A DNA stretch of 64,000 bases from Pseudomonas guariconensis (GTDB lineage Bacteria > Pseudomonadota > Gammaproteobacteria > Pseudomonadales > Pseudomonadaceae): positions 1 through 64,000 of the forward strand of contig NZ_JAMYBK010000004.1 in the NCBI RefSeq assembly GCF_024127895.1. Direction: 5' to 3'. The stretch's first letter is position 1, and each line of letters begins with the position of its first letter. Below are positions 1 to 10,249 of the stretch, piece by piece. A program made the translations under genes and the position numbers. The notes under the pieces were generated by a model, which was not told the origin of the DNA, made no database searches, and was given only the letters and a program-made list of their open reading frames with translations.

Positions 1-90
1 GGCAAGCCGGCTCCCACATTGTCCGTGCAAACCGCATCATATGTGGTCGCCGCGGTCCCTGTGGGAGCCGGCTTGCCGGCGATGGGCTGC
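1..90. repeat. Inverted pair of Pseudomonas REP palindromes
   Basis: Two copies of the GGCAAGCCGGCTCCCAC core face each other at about 1-17 and 59-77, separated by roughly 40 bases. This is the usual arrangement of extragenic REP doublets in P. putida-group genomes. The left copy may be cut by the window edge. I see no gene in 1-202; the remainder (91-202) is a short downstream spacer of the peroxide resistance gene. Confidence 0.85.
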
Positions 91-202
91 AAGGTAGCCC
101 CAAAAATGACAAAGCGCCGCTTGACTGACTGACATTAGGCCTCGGCCGGGTTTTTCGTGCGCGTGGTATCGGTGTTCGGGGCTTTGCGGGCAAGCCCGCC
201 CC

Positions 203-631
203 TCAGACCGTCACATGCAGCCGCACGTCGACGTTGTTGCGGGTGGCGTTGGAGTACGGGCAGACCTGGTGCGCCTTTTCCACCAAATCTTCGGCATCCG
301 CCTGGGCCAGCCCTGGCAGGTTGATGTGCAGGTCGATGTCGAGGCCGAAACCACCTGGGATCTGGCCGATGCCGACCTTGGCGGTGATCGAGCTGTCTGC
401 CGGCAATGGCTGCTTCTGCTGGCCGGCGACGAATTTCAGTGCGCCGATGAAGCAGGCCGAGTAGCCGGCGGCGAACATCTGCTCGGGGTTGGTGCCTTCA
501 CCGCCTGCGCCACCGAGTTCCTTGGGGGTGCTCAGCTTGACGTCCAGCTTGCCGTCGCTGGAGCGCGATGTGCCGTCGCGACCGCCGGTGGAAGTGGCTT
601 CTGCGATGTACAGTGGAGTGACCTTTTGCAT
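203..631 (-). CDS. ohr: Organic hydroperoxide resistance protein Ohr
   Basis: A thiol peroxidase of the Ohr/OsmC family that reduces organic and fatty-acid hydroperoxides in the cytoplasm using lipoylated proteins as electron donors (known for the family). The start at 631 gives 142 residues beginning MQKVTPLYIAEATSTGG, the usual length and N-terminus; an ATG ten codons upstream would only add a non-conserved tail. The two catalytic cysteines are visible at Cys60 (in AAGYSACFIGAL) and Cys124 (in QVCPYSNATR). Its regulator, an OhrR-type MarR protein, lies immediately upstream on the same strand, the classic ohr-ohrR pairing. Confidence 0.96.
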   Translation of the reverse strand: MQKVTPLYIAEATSTGGRDGTSRSSDGKLDVKLSTPKELGGAGGEGTNPEQMFAAGYSACFIGALKFVAGQQKQPLPADSSITAKVGIGQIPGGFGLDIDLHINLPGLAQADAEDLVEKAHQVCPYSNATRNNVDVRLHVTV

Positions 632-685
632 CTTGAGCCTCGCTTGTGTGCTGTGCGCCATGGCGCGGGGGTGGGTACGGGATTT

Positions 686-721
686 AAATTATCGCGCAAT
701 TATTTTGCGCGCAAGATAAAT
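686..721 (-). promoter_or_regulatory. Candidate ohr promoter/OhrR operator
   Basis: The ohr-ohrR gap contains an AT-rich segment with nested inverted symmetry. It has GATAA/TTATC outer arms around two GCGCG/CGCGC blocks and the perfect palindrome TTGCGCGCAA. On the minus strand a GATAAT -10-like hexamer overlaps it. OhrR repressors bind AT-rich palindromes over the ohr promoter, so this is the obvious operator candidate; the exact boundaries are inferred. Confidence 0.5.
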
Positions 722-762
722 CGTTCACCGTTCATCCGAACGGCCACTTCACAGCATAGCCC

Positions 763-1218
763 TCAGAGGTTCTTTTGCAGGCTGGCGCGCAGCTCCAGCA
801 GGTCGGCCTGTAGCTGCTGCAGCTGTTCCACGCTGCGGCCGCTGGCTTGCAGGATGCAGTGCGGCACGCGCTTGGCGTCTTCCTGCAGGGCTCGCCCCTT
901 GTCGGTCAACTGCACCAGCACCACCCGTTCGTCCTCGCGGCTACGGGTGCGCTTGAGCAGGCCTTCGCTCTCCAGGCGCTTGAGCAGGGGCGTGAGCGAG
1001 CCGGGGTCGGTGAGCAGGCGCTGACTGATCTCGCCCACGGTCAGGCCGTCCTGCTCCCAGAGCACGAGCATGGCCAGGTACTGCGGGTAGGTCAGGCCGA
1101 GCGCTTGCAGCAGCGGCTTGTAGACCTTGGTCATCAGCAACGAGGTGGAGTGCAGGGCGAAGCAGACCTGGTTGTCCAGCAGCAGCTCGTCGCAGGGGGC
1201 TTGGGTGTTGGCGTTCAT
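763..1218 (-). CDS. ohrR: MarR-family organic peroxide sensor OhrR
   Basis: A 151-residue winged-helix repressor that should control ohr. The sensing cysteine is Cys19 in LLLDNQVCFALHS, the position conserved in OhrR proteins, and a second cysteine, Cys121 (VPHCIL), is present. That suggests the two-cysteine type, where oxidation gives an intersubunit disulfide. The recognition helix and wing are recognisable (LTDPGSLTPLLKRLE, then RTRSREDERVVLVQLT). It lies upstream of ohr on the same strand with about 130 bases between them, so ohr likely has its own regulated promoter. Confidence 0.93.
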   Translation of the reverse strand: MNANTQAPCDELLLDNQVCFALHSTSLLMTKVYKPLLQALGLTYPQYLAMLVLWEQDGLTVGEISQRLLTDPGSLTPLLKRLESEGLLKRTRSREDERVVLVQLTDKGRALQEDAKRVPHCILQASGRSVEQLQQLQADLLELRASLQKNL

Positions 1219-1275
1219 GCAGGTCCTTGGATTGGGTCAGGTAAGAATCTAGCACGCTGATGGTTAGCGCGTTCA

Positions 1276-2229
1276 TCATCCACGCAGTTCGCTGCGCAGG
1301 GCCAGGTCCCAGGGGGGCACCGGGCTGAAACGGCTCTTGAGGAATTCGAGCAGCAAGCGGCTGCGAGAGTTCGTTTCATGTGCAAGGCGCAGCGCATAGA
1401 TGCCGCTGCTTTCCGCCGCCGGCAGGCCGCCGTCGCAGAACAGCGGCAGCAGGTCACCCCGCACCAGGTAGTCGCTGATCAGCCAGGTGGGCAGGTGGGC
1501 GATACCAAGCCCGGCCAGTGCGCCGAACAACAGGGTCTCAGCATTGTTGGCGGTCATGCGCATGCGCGACGGGCGGTACAGGCGCGTCTGGCCGTTCACC
1601 ACGAAGCGCCAGGCGAACGGTGGTGCCAGGCCGTCCCAGTCCAGGCCATCGTGTTGCGGCAGCTCGCTCGGGCAGGCCGGCACGCCACGGCTGGCCAGGT
1701 AGGCGGGGCTGGCGCAGGCGATGCGCACCATGTAGGCCAAGGGGGTGGCGACCAGGCGAGTATCGGCCAGGGGGCCGGCGCGCAGCACCAGGTCCACTTC
1801 GCCGAGGTGGCTGCCGTGCAGGTCGACGAAGCTGTCGATCAGGCGCAGTTGCACGTCCAGCCCCGGGTAGGCCACCAGGAAGTCGGCGATGGCGGGCGCC
1901 AGGTGGCGGCGACCGAAGGCGGCGGGCGCGTCGATGCGGATCAGGCCTTCCGGCGCGTTGCTCAACGACACCGCCTCGGCGCGGGCCAGGCGCAGTTCCT
2001 CGACGATACGCCGGGCCCGTTCGGCGAAGGCCGTGCCTGCCGGTGTGGCGCGCACGGCGTGGGTGCTGCGCGTGAACAGGCGGCTGCCTACGGCCTGCTC
2101 CAGGTTGTCGATACGCCGCGCCACGGCCGAGGGGGTCAGTGGATGGCGGCGGGCGGCGGCGGAGAAGCTGCCGGTTTCCAGGACGTCGAGGAACAGGCTC
2201 AGTTGTTCGGTAAGGGCATCGGGGCTCAT
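1276..2229 (-). CDS. LysR-family transcriptional regulator
   Basis: 317 residues with an N-terminal helix-turn-helix (LDVLETGSFSAAARR... PSAVARRIDNLEQAVGSRLF) and a C-terminal substrate-binding domain. It is divergent from the TauE/SafE exporter at 2342, with a gap of about 110 bases. LysR proteins usually regulate the divergent neighbour, so it may control that exporter. The ligand is unknown. Confidence 0.9.
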   Translation of the reverse strand: MSPDALTEQLSLFLDVLETGSFSAAARRHPLTPSAVARRIDNLEQAVGSRLFTRSTHAVRATPAGTAFAERARRIVEELRLARAEAVSLSNAPEGLIRIDAPAAFGRRHLAPAIADFLVAYPGLDVQLRLIDSFVDLHGSHLGEVDLVLRAGPLADTRLVATPLAYMVRIACASPAYLASRGVPACPSELPQHDGLDWDGLAPPFAWRFVVNGQTRLYRPSRMRMTANNAETLLFGALAGLGIAHLPTWLISDYLVRGDLLPLFCDGGLPAAESSGIYALRLAHETNSRSRLLLEFLKSRFSPVPPWDLALRSELRG

Positions 2230-2341
2230 GGCTGCTCTGCTTGTGCGAAATACGCAAAGCCATTTTGCGCTGCTATGCGTTTCCCCGCCAGCCCCGACTC
2301 GCTAGCATGCGCCCATTGGCAAACAGGCGGATGAGGCGCTG

Positions 2342-3091
2342 ATGATCGAGTGGTTGATGTACGTGGTCCTGGGGGCCTTCCTGGGCACGATGGGAGGCTT
2401 GTTCGGCATTGGCGGCGGGCTGATCGCCATCCCGGTGCTGGGCGTGCTGTTCGGCCTCGACCAGCAGTTGGCCCAGGGCACGGCCTTGGTGATGGTGGTG
2501 CCGAACGTGCTGTTGGCATTGTGGCGCTATCACCAGCGTAATCGCATCGAGTTGCGTCATGCATTGCCGCTGGCGGTGTGCAGCTTCCTGTTCGCCTGGC
2601 TGGGGTCGACCTGGGCGGTGGGTATCGATGCCCAGTCCATGCGCCTGGGCTTCGTCGGTTTCCTGGTCGCGCTGGCGGTGTGGAACGTGACGCGCATGTT
2701 CCTGCCGCTGGCGCCACCGAGCAGCGAGCTGCGCTACCCCTGGCCGTGGCTGGGTGTGCTGGGCGGTTTCGCCGGCACCATGGGCGGCCTGTTCGGCGTG
2801 GGTGGGGCGGTGGTCGCCACGCCGATCCTCACCAGCGTGTTCGGCACCACCCAGGTAGTGGCGCAAGGGCTGTCCCTGGCCCTGGCCGCGCCCAGCACCC
2901 TGGTGACGCTGGTGACCTATGGCGTGCACCACAGCGTTGCCTGGCCGGTGGGCATACCGCTGGCGGTGGGCGGCCTGCTCAGCATCAGCTGGGGCGTGCG
3001 GCTGGCCCATGCCCTGCCGGAGAAGGTCTTGCGCTCGCTGTTCTGCCTGTTCCTGGTGCTCTGTGCGGTGATGCTGGGGGTGGAGGGGTGA
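2342..3091 (+). CDS. TauE/SafE-family membrane exporter
   Basis: 249 residues of a polytopic inner-membrane protein. It shows the two-fold internal repeat typical of the TauE/SafE family: GTMGGLFGIGGGLIAIPVL near the N-terminus and GTMGGLFGVGGAVVATPIL around residue 145. Members move sulfite, sulfoacetate or other organosulfur anions out of the cell; the substrate here cannot be read from sequence. It is divergent from one LysR gene and convergent with another. Confidence 0.93.
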   Translation: MIEWLMYVVLGAFLGTMGGLFGIGGGLIAIPVLGVLFGLDQQLAQGTALVMVVPNVLLALWRYHQRNRIELRHALPLAVCSFLFAWLGSTWAVGIDAQSMRLGFVGFLVALAVWNVTRMFLPLAPPSSELRYPWPWLGVLGGFAGTMGGLFGVGGAVVATPILTSVFGTTQVVAQGLSLALAAPSTLVTLVTYGVHHSVAWPVGIPLAVGGLLSISWGVRLAHALPEKVLRSLFCLFLVLCAVMLGVEG

Positions 3092-3119
3092 AGCGGCAAG
3101 CTCCCAGCTTGCCGCTGGT

Positions 3120-3974
3120 TCAGGGCGCAAACCCTTCGATGATGTAGCCGGCCATGCAGTCGGTGATCGGCGACTGGTGTTGGGTGTTGCGCAGCAGCAT
3201 GACGTTGGCCAGGGGTAGCTGTGGCAGGCCTTCGTTCTCGCCGAGGATGCGCAGGTTGCCGCTGATCAGGCTTTGCAGTTGCGCGGTGACCGCAAGGCCG
3301 GCCGTGACGATGGCGAACAGCGCCGCCAGGCTCGGGCTGGTGTAGGCGATGCGGTAGTCGACGCCCTGGGCCTGCAGGGCATTGCACGCCCAGGCGCGGC
3401 AGAAGCAGTCGCTGTTGAACAAGGCCAGCGGTATCGGGCGCTGCTCCTGGGGGCAGAAGCCCTCGGCTGCCGCCCAGACCAGGCGCTCTTGGCGCAGCAA
3501 CTCGCCGATCTCGTTGCCGGGCTCGCGGGTGACGATGGTCAGGTCCAGGTCCTGGCGCAGCATCAGTTGCTTCGACGAGTCGCAATGCACCTCCACCTGG
3601 ATCAGCGGGTAGGCCTGGGCGAAGCTCGACAGGATCGTCGGCAGGAAGCGCATGGCGTAGTCGTCCGGGGTGCCGATGCGCACCACGCCGACCATGTGCG
3701 GCATGCGCAGGGTGTTGAACACCTCGCCCTGCAGCTTGAGGATGCGCCGGGCATAGCCGAGCAGCACCTGGCCCTCGGCGGTCAGGCGCACCTGGCGGCC
3801 GTCGCGCTCGAACAGCTGGCGCTGCAGGATGTCTTCCTCCAGGCGTTTCATCTGCATGCTCACGGCGGATTGGGTGCGGTTGACCACCTCGCCGGCGCGG
3901 GTGAAACCGCCTTGCTCGGCGATGGCGACGAAGGTGCGCAGCACGTCCGAATCCAGGCTCTGGTACTGGGACAT
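3120..3974 (-). CDS. LysR-family transcriptional regulator
   Basis: 284 residues starting MSQYQSLDSDVLRTF; a longer upstream reading frame is open but lacks family similarity, so I use the ATG at 3974. The helix-turn-helix reads FTRAGEVVNRTQSAVSMQMKRLE, followed by an effector domain (GVVRIGTPDDYAMRFLP). It is divergent from a DUF1127 protein at 4071, an arrangement seen often in pseudomonads. Target and ligand are unknown. Confidence 0.9.
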   Translation of the reverse strand: MSQYQSLDSDVLRTFVAIAEQGGFTRAGEVVNRTQSAVSMQMKRLEEDILQRQLFERDGRQVRLTAEGQVLLGYARRILKLQGEVFNTLRMPHMVGVVRIGTPDDYAMRFLPTILSSFAQAYPLIQVEVHCDSSKQLMLRQDLDLTIVTREPGNEIGELLRQERLVWAAAEGFCPQEQRPIPLALFNSDCFCRAWACNALQAQGVDYRIAYTSPSLAALFAIVTAGLAVTAQLQSLISGNLRILGENEGLPQLPLANVMLLRNTQHQSPITDCMAGYIIEGFAP

Positions 3975-4070
3975 TGCATCAATCTCCGAGATGCATGGCA
4001 TCAGAAACATTCGTTGGATTGATCTTAGGCCTGGCAGGAGACTGAAGCCATCTACACGGAGGGCTTCGCG

Positions 4071-4292
4071 ATGAAAGGTCAAATCACCACCCTGTATGGC
4101 AAACCGTCCTTTTCCTTCGTGGGGGTAGGGCGTGGGCTGCTGGCGCGGATTGCCCGCTGGCACCAGCTGTATCGCCAGCGGCGCGAGCTGGCCAGCCTGA
4201 GCGATGCGACGCTGGAGGACCTGGGGTTGAGCCGGGCGGATATCCTGCGGGAATCTGAGCGGCCGTTCTGGGATGATCCGTTGCGCAAGTGA
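4071..4292 (+). CDS. DUF1127 (YjiS-like) small protein
   Basis: A 73-residue basic protein with the DUF1127 signature in its second half: WHQLYRQRRELASLSDATLEDLGLSRADI. Small DUF1127 proteins in alphaproteobacteria affect RNA turnover and phosphate or carbon metabolism; the role in Pseudomonas is not settled. It has its own start about 95 bases from the divergent LysR gene, so control by that regulator is plausible. Confidence 0.88.
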   Translation: MKGQITTLYGKPSFSFVGVGRGLLARIARWHQLYRQRRELASLSDATLEDLGLSRADILRESERPFWDDPLRK

Positions 4293-4307
4293 GGATAGGG
4301 GGCATTG

Positions 4308-4339
4308 CCCCAATGCCTGTCAGTTAGACGGCATTGGGG
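4308..4339. terminator. Stem-loop between convergent genes
   Basis: A perfect 10-bp inverted repeat, CCCCAATGCC and GGCATTGGGG with a 12-base loop, lies between the convergent DUF1127 and DAHP synthase genes. It lacks a strong T tract, so it may be a weak or factor-assisted terminator. Confidence 0.55.
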
Positions 4340-4353
4340 TGCGAAGCGGCCCC

Positions 4354-5739
<1,386 letters not shown>

Positions 5740-5814
5740 TCAGCTGGCGCTGCGCTTGTTGCACCGAGGGCATTGACGGACAATGCGCGTTTTGCATGGG
5801 GCAGGTGGCGAGCA

Positions 5815-6570
5815 ATGACGACGGAGCGGGAAGAGCGGCTGCTGGCCCGGGTCGAGGATGCCTTCGGCGTCATCAGCGTGTACGAGGTGGAGGACTATCG
5901 CTTCCTCGAGTTCGGCGACGCCATCGAGCAGAGCTGCACCTTCACCGCCGACCCGAGCTGGCTGGAATACGACTACACCCGCGCCATGCTGGTCGGCGCG
6001 CTGTGCCACGGGCAGCCGGAGAGCGCGCTGTTCCTGGGCCTTGGCGCCGGTACCCTGACCCAGGCCTGTCTGAAGTTCCTGCCCCTGGAAGATGTCGAGG
6101 CGATCGAGCTGCGCCCGGATGTGCCGCGCCTGGCCATGGAGTTCATGGGCTTGGACGATGACCCGCGCCTGTACGTGCGGGTGGGCGATGCCATCGAGTT
6201 GCTGCCCAGCGCGGAGAAGGCCGACCTGATCTTCGTCGACCTCTACACCGACCATGGGCCGGGTGTCGGCCACCTGGCCTGGGGTTTTTTGGAGAACTGC
6301 CAGAGGCAGCTCAACCCGGGCGGCTGGCTGGTGATCAACCAATGGGCCGGCGACGACGGCAAGCCGCTCGGCGCGGCATTGCTGCGCGGGTTGTACCACC
6401 GGCACTACTGGGAGCTGCCGGTGAAGGAGGGCAACGTGATCCTGCTGGTGCCGGCGGACCTGGAGCAGGCGGTGGACCTTGATGGTATCCGTGCCCGTGC
6501 CGAGGCGCTGGCGCCGCGCCTGGGGTATTCGCTGGATTACCTGATCCGGGAAATCCGGCCTGCGACCTGA
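5815..6570 (+). CDS. Spermidine synthase-like methyltransferase-fold protein
   Basis: 251 residues starting MTTEREERLLARVEDAFG; upstream codons stay open but are not family-like. The Rossmann motif LFLGLGAGTLTQACL and the acidic segment VEAIELRPDV match the nucleotide-binding core of spermidine synthases, and DLIFVDLYTDHGPG matches the active-site strand. The N-terminal beta domain of true SpeE is largely absent. Substrate is uncertain; it is a conserved stand-alone pseudomonad gene. Confidence 0.8.
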   Translation: MTTEREERLLARVEDAFGVISVYEVEDYRFLEFGDAIEQSCTFTADPSWLEYDYTRAMLVGALCHGQPESALFLGLGAGTLTQACLKFLPLEDVEAIELRPDVPRLAMEFMGLDDDPRLYVRVGDAIELLPSAEKADLIFVDLYTDHGPGVGHLAWGFLENCQRQLNPGGWLVINQWAGDDGKPLGAALLRGLYHRHYWELPVKEGNVILLVPADLEQAVDLDGIRARAEALAPRLGYSLDYLIREIRPAT

Positions 6571-6886
6571 CGGGCAGGGAAACGATTCAGCCTGTGCGGG
6601 CAGGTGGCCGAATGCTGGCCTGTGCCCTTGAAAAAAATCTAACGGCCCGGCGCGAATTCGGGTATAGTACGCGCCGGTCTTTTAGCGGACCCTAAAATCA
6701 GGTGGTGCAAATCCTCCGAGTCCAGCTTCGGCTGCGCGTCCGCTAGGCGGACCTCCCCAAGACGTTCCTTTTTCAATCGTTTTCGCAAATCCCCGCCGCC
6801 AAAGCTGCCTGGGTGACCCTCGGGTCTTTCAAGGCATGTGCAGCTTTGGAGCATGGGTCTTTGCGGATGCACCTAGAGGCAGACCC
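6571..6886 (+). promoter_or_regulatory. Promoter and long structured leader of the DEAD-box helicase
   Basis: A -10-like TATAGT at 6663-6668 would start a leader of more than 200 bases. The leader has several paired blocks: AGCGGAC near 6684 with GTCCGCT near 6740, and a perfect 8-bp repeat, ATGGGTCT (6853-6860) with AGACCCAT (6881-6888). The last pair includes the first two bases of the helicase ATG and loops out the AGAGG ribosome binding site. Long leaders with autoregulatory structure are known for cold-shock RNA helicases; here it is inference from sequence. Confidence 0.5.
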
Positions 6887-8545
6887 ATGACCCAGGAAAC
6901 CGGCGGATTCGCCGCTCTCGATCTTCATCCGAACATCGTTGCCGCCGTGCTGGCTACCGGCTATGAAGAGCCATCGGCCATCCAGCAACAATCGATCCCG
7001 ATCATCCTCGCCGGTCACGACATGATCGGCCAGGCGCAGACCGGCACCGGCAAGACCGCTGCCTTCGCCCTGCCGATCCTCAACCGCATCGATGTGAGCA
7101 AGCGCGAACCGCAAGCCCTGATCCTGGCGCCGACCCGTGAGTTGGCGCTGCAAGTAGCCACCGCCTTCGAAACCTACGCCAAGCAGATGCCGGGCGTGAA
7201 CGTGGTGGCCGTGTATGGTGGTGCCCCGATGGGCCCACAGCTGCGTGCCATTCGCAACGGCGCGCAGATCGTCGTGGCCACCCCGGGCCGCCTGTGCGAC
7301 CACCTGCGCCGCGACGAGAAAGTCCTCTCCACCGTCCAGTACCTGGTGCTCGACGAAGCCGACGAGATGCTCAAGCTCGGCTTCATGGACGACCTCGAAG
7401 TGATCTTCGACGCCATCCCCGCGTCGCGCCAGACCGTGCTGTTCTCCGCCACCCTGCCATCGTCGATCCGTTCGATCGCCGAGCGTCACCTGCGCGAGCC
7501 GAAGCACGTCAAGATCCAGAGCAAGACCCAGACCGTCACCGCGATCGACCAGGCCCACCTGATGGTCCACGCCGACCAGAAGATCCCGGCCGTGCTGCGT
7601 CTGCTGGAAGTGGAGGAGTTCGACGCGCTGATCGCCTTCGTGCGCACCAAGCAGGCCACCCTGGACCTGGCTGCCGCGCTGGAAGCCAAGGGCTACAAGG
7701 CCGCTGCGCTGAACGGCGACATCGCCCAGAACCAGCGTGAGCGGGTGATCGACTCGCTCAAGGATGGCCGCCTGGATATCGTCGTCGCCACCGACGTCGC
7801 CGCCCGAGGCCTGGACGTACCGCGCATCACCCACGTGTTCAACGTCGACATGCCGTACGACCCGGAGTCCTACGTCCACCGTATCGGCCGTACCGGCCGT
7901 GCCGGTCGCGATGGCCGCGCGCTGCTGCTGGTCACCCCGCGTGAGCGGCGCATGCTGCAGGTCATCGAGCGTGTGACCGGGCAGAAGGTCGCCGAAGCCC
8001 GCCTGCCGAACCCGCAGGCCGTGCTCGATGCGCGTATCAAGAAGCTGACCGCGAGCCTGGCGCCGCTGGTGGCCGAATCGGAAGCCAGCCATGGCGAGCT
8101 GTTCGACCGCCTGACCGCCGACCTCGGCTGCACCCCGCGTGCCCTGGCCGCGGCCCTGCTGCGCAAGGCCACCAACGGCCAGGCGCTGGACCTGGCCTCG
8201 GTGGAGCGCGAGCAGCCGCTGGTGCCGACCTACACCCCGCGTGAGCGTGGTGAGCGCAGCGAGCGTGGCGACCGCGAGCGTCGTGCGCCGATGCCGCTGC
8301 CGGAAGGCCGCGTGCGTTGCCGTACCGCCCTGGGGGCCCGTGACGGCATCGCCGCCAAGAACCTGCTGGGCGCGATCCTCAACGAAGGTGGCCTGGCCCG
8401 CGATGCCATCGGCCGCATCCAGGTGCGCGACAGCTTCAGCCTGATCGAGCTGCCCGAGGAAGGCCTGGAGCGCCTGCTGTCCAAGCTCAAGGACACCCGC
8501 GTGGCCGGCAAGCAGCTGAAGCTGCGCCGCTACCGCGAGGATTGA
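6887..8545 (+). CDS. DEAD-box RNA helicase, CsdA/DeaD type
   Basis: 552 residues starting MTQETGGFAALDLHP. All core motifs are visible in order: AQTGTGKT (motif I), PTRELALQVA (Ia), TPGRL (Ib), VLDEADEML (II), FSATLP (III), ATDVAARGLDVP (V) and HRIGRTGRAGR (VI). After residue 440 comes a basic linker rich in RGERSERGDRERR and then a DbpA/CsdA-type RNA-binding domain (VRCRTALGARDGIAAKNLLGAI). The family unwinds structured RNA in ribosome assembly and mRNA decay. A bidirectional-looking terminator follows directly. Confidence 0.94.
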   Translation: MTQETGGFAALDLHPNIVAAVLATGYEEPSAIQQQSIPIILAGHDMIGQAQTGTGKTAAFALPILNRIDVSKREPQALILAPTRELALQVATAFETYAKQMPGVNVVAVYGGAPMGPQLRAIRNGAQIVVATPGRLCDHLRRDEKVLSTVQYLVLDEADEMLKLGFMDDLEVIFDAIPASRQTVLFSATLPSSIRSIAERHLREPKHVKIQSKTQTVTAIDQAHLMVHADQKIPAVLRLLEVEEFDALIAFVRTKQATLDLAAALEAKGYKAAALNGDIAQNQRERVIDSLKDGRLDIVVATDVAARGLDVPRITHVFNVDMPYDPESYVHRIGRTGRAGRDGRALLLVTPRERRMLQVIERVTGQKVAEARLPNPQAVLDARIKKLTASLAPLVAESEASHGELFDRLTADLGCTPRALAAALLRKATNGQALDLASVEREQPLVPTYTPRERGERSERGDRERRAPMPLPEGRVRCRTALGARDGIAAKNLLGAILNEGGLARDAIGRIQVRDSFSLIELPEEGLERLLSKLKDTRVAGKQLKLRRYRED

Positions 8546-8558
8546 TCCTGGCGCAATG

Positions 8559-8591
8559 AAAAAATCCCCGGCTCAGGCTGGGGATTTTTTT
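8559..8591 (+). terminator. Rho-independent terminator of the helicase gene
   Basis: ATCCCC and GGGGAT arms around GGCTCAGGCT, preceded by an A tract and followed by seven T residues, 13 bases after the helicase stop codon. Confidence 0.9.
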
Positions 8592-8649
8592 GTCTGCTCG
8601 GTAGGGGCAAGCGTTAATGCTGGGGCCGCTGCACTGTCGCAGCAGGCCT

Positions 8650-9417
8650 TCAGCCGAACCGATAGATATCCATCCCCAGCGCCCCCAGGGTGAAGCCCTG
8701 GTGCACCAGGCCGAACGTGCCGCCAGCCCCGAGGGCGAAGAACAGCGGCAGCAGGTGTTCGTCGCTGGGATGGTTGCGCTCCGCGAACGGTGCCTGCCGC
8801 CGATAGTCGAGCAGCGCCGCCTGGTCATCCTCGCCCAACCGCTCGACCACCCAATCACGGAACGCCAGCGCCCAGGGCTCGACGGCATCCGGCCCGGCAT
8901 GCCAGTCCAGCTCGCCCAGGTTGTGGGTGATGCTGCCGGAGCCGACCAGCAGGATGCCTTCCCCGCGCAATGCCGAAAGCGCCCGGCCAACCCGCAGTTG
9001 CAACGCCGGGCCGAGCTGGCTGGGCAGCGATACCTGGATCACCGGGATGCTGGCGTCCGGGTACATCAGCGACAGCGGCACCCAGGCACCATGGTCGAAC
9101 GGCCGCTCAGGGTCGAGCTGGGCGGGCAGGCCGGCAGCTTCCAGCCGCTCACTGACCTGCCGGGCCAGCAAGGGATCGCCCGGGGCAGGGTATTGCACGG
9201 CATACAACGCTGCGGGGAAGCCACGGAAATCGTGCCAGGTCTGTGGTCGTGCATGGCCTGTCACCCGTAGCGCCTGGCTTTCCCAGTGCGCCGAGACCAC
9301 GACGATCGCCTTCGGCCGTGGCAGGGCGTTGGCCAGCGCGGCCAGGGCCGGTCCGCTGGCACCGGGTTGCAGGGCGAGCATGGGCGATCCGTGGGAAATG
9401 AACAGGCTGGGCAGCAT
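8650..9417 (-). CDS. Extradiol ring-cleavage dioxygenase, DODA/YgiD type
   Basis: 255 residues of the class III extradiol dioxygenase family, zinc- or iron-dependent enzymes related to 4,5-DOPA dioxygenase. Metal-ligand histidines are visible in LFISHGSPML near the N-terminus and HWESQALRVTGH around residue 45. GSGSITHNLGEL lies in the second half. The physiological substrate in pseudomonads is unknown. It is divergent from tpm. Confidence 0.9.
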   Translation of the reverse strand: MLPSLFISHGSPMLALQPGASGPALAALANALPRPKAIVVVSAHWESQALRVTGHARPQTWHDFRGFPAALYAVQYPAPGDPLLARQVSERLEAAGLPAQLDPERPFDHGAWVPLSLMYPDASIPVIQVSLPSQLGPALQLRVGRALSALRGEGILLVGSGSITHNLGELDWHAGPDAVEPWALAFRDWVVERLGEDDQAALLDYRRQAPFAERNHPSDEHLLPLFFALGAGGTFGLVHQGFTLGALGMDIYRFG

Positions 9418-9518
9418 GGTGTGCTCCTGGCGGTTAAGATGAGGTCATCTTCGATCAGATACCGATCGAGATCCAATATAAGTTTTCCGGGTATTTCATC
9501 GAAAAAGCGGGAGGGAAC

Positions 9519-10169
9519 ATGGAGCCAGCGTTCTGGCACAAGCGGTGGGCAGACAACCAGATCGGCTTCCACCAGGCGCAGGTCAATTCCTGCCTGCAGG
9601 CCCACTGGCCCGTGCTGGGGCTGGCGCCGGGCAGTCGCGTGCTGGTGCCGCTGTGCGGCAAGACCCTGGACCTGGCCTGGCTAGCCGGCCAGGGGCACCG
9701 GGTGCTGGGCGTGGAGCTGTCGCGGCGGGCGGTGGAGGCGTTTTTCCATGAGCATGGCCTGACGCCGGAAATCAGGGGGCAGGGGGATTTCGAAGCCTGG
9801 CGCAGCGGCGATGTGGAGCTGTGGTGCGGGGATTTCTTCGCCTTGCGGGCCGAGGACCTGGCCGACTGCGTCGGTGTGTATGACCGCGCGGCCTTGATTG
9901 CACTGCCGCCGAGCATGCGTGAGCGCTACATGGCGTTGCTGTCGGCGCTGTTGCCGGCTGCCTGCAAGGGGCTGTTGGTGACGCTCGACTATGACCAGGC
10001 GCGGCTCGACGGGCCGCCGTTTTCCGTAGCGGATGATGAAGTGCGGCGAGGGTTCGCGGGGTGGCGAGTGGAACTGCTGGATGAGCAGGAGGTGCTCCGG
10101 GACAGCCCGAAGTTCATCCAGGCTGGAGTGCCGAGCCTGGTCGAGCGGGCCTACCTGTTGCAGCGGTGA
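9519..10169 (+). CDS. tpm: Thiopurine S-methyltransferase
   Basis: 216 residues, the usual bacterial TPMT length. SAM-dependent; bacterial members also methylate selenium and tellurium oxyanions, giving volatile products. The N-terminus [18 protein letters not shown] and the SAM loop [19 protein letters not shown] are diagnostic, as is LWCGDFFAL and [18 protein letters not shown]. It is convergent with htpX and shares a terminator with it. Confidence 0.96.
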   Translation: MEPAFWHKRWADNQIGFHQAQVNSCLQAHWPVLGLAPGSRVLVPLCGKTLDLAWLAGQGHRVLGVELSRRAVEAFFHEHGLTPEIRGQGDFEAWRSGDVELWCGDFFALRAEDLADCVGVYDRAALIALPPSMRERYMALLSALLPAACKGLLVTLDYDQARLDGPPFSVADDEVRRGFAGWRVELLDEQEVLRDSPKFIQAGVPSLVERAYLLQR

Positions 10170-10208
10170 GGGGGCATCTTGGGGCGCGAAGCGGCCCCAG
10201 TTCGCAAG

Positions 10209-10237
10209 AAAAAGGGCGACCGAAGTCGCCCTTTTTT
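10209..10237. terminator. Bidirectional terminator between tpm and htpX
   Basis: AAAAAGGGCGAC, loop CGAA, GTCGCCCTTTTTT: a strong hairpin with A and T tracts on both sides, between convergent genes. Confidence 0.93.
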
Positions 10238-10249
10238 GTTCCAGCCGGA

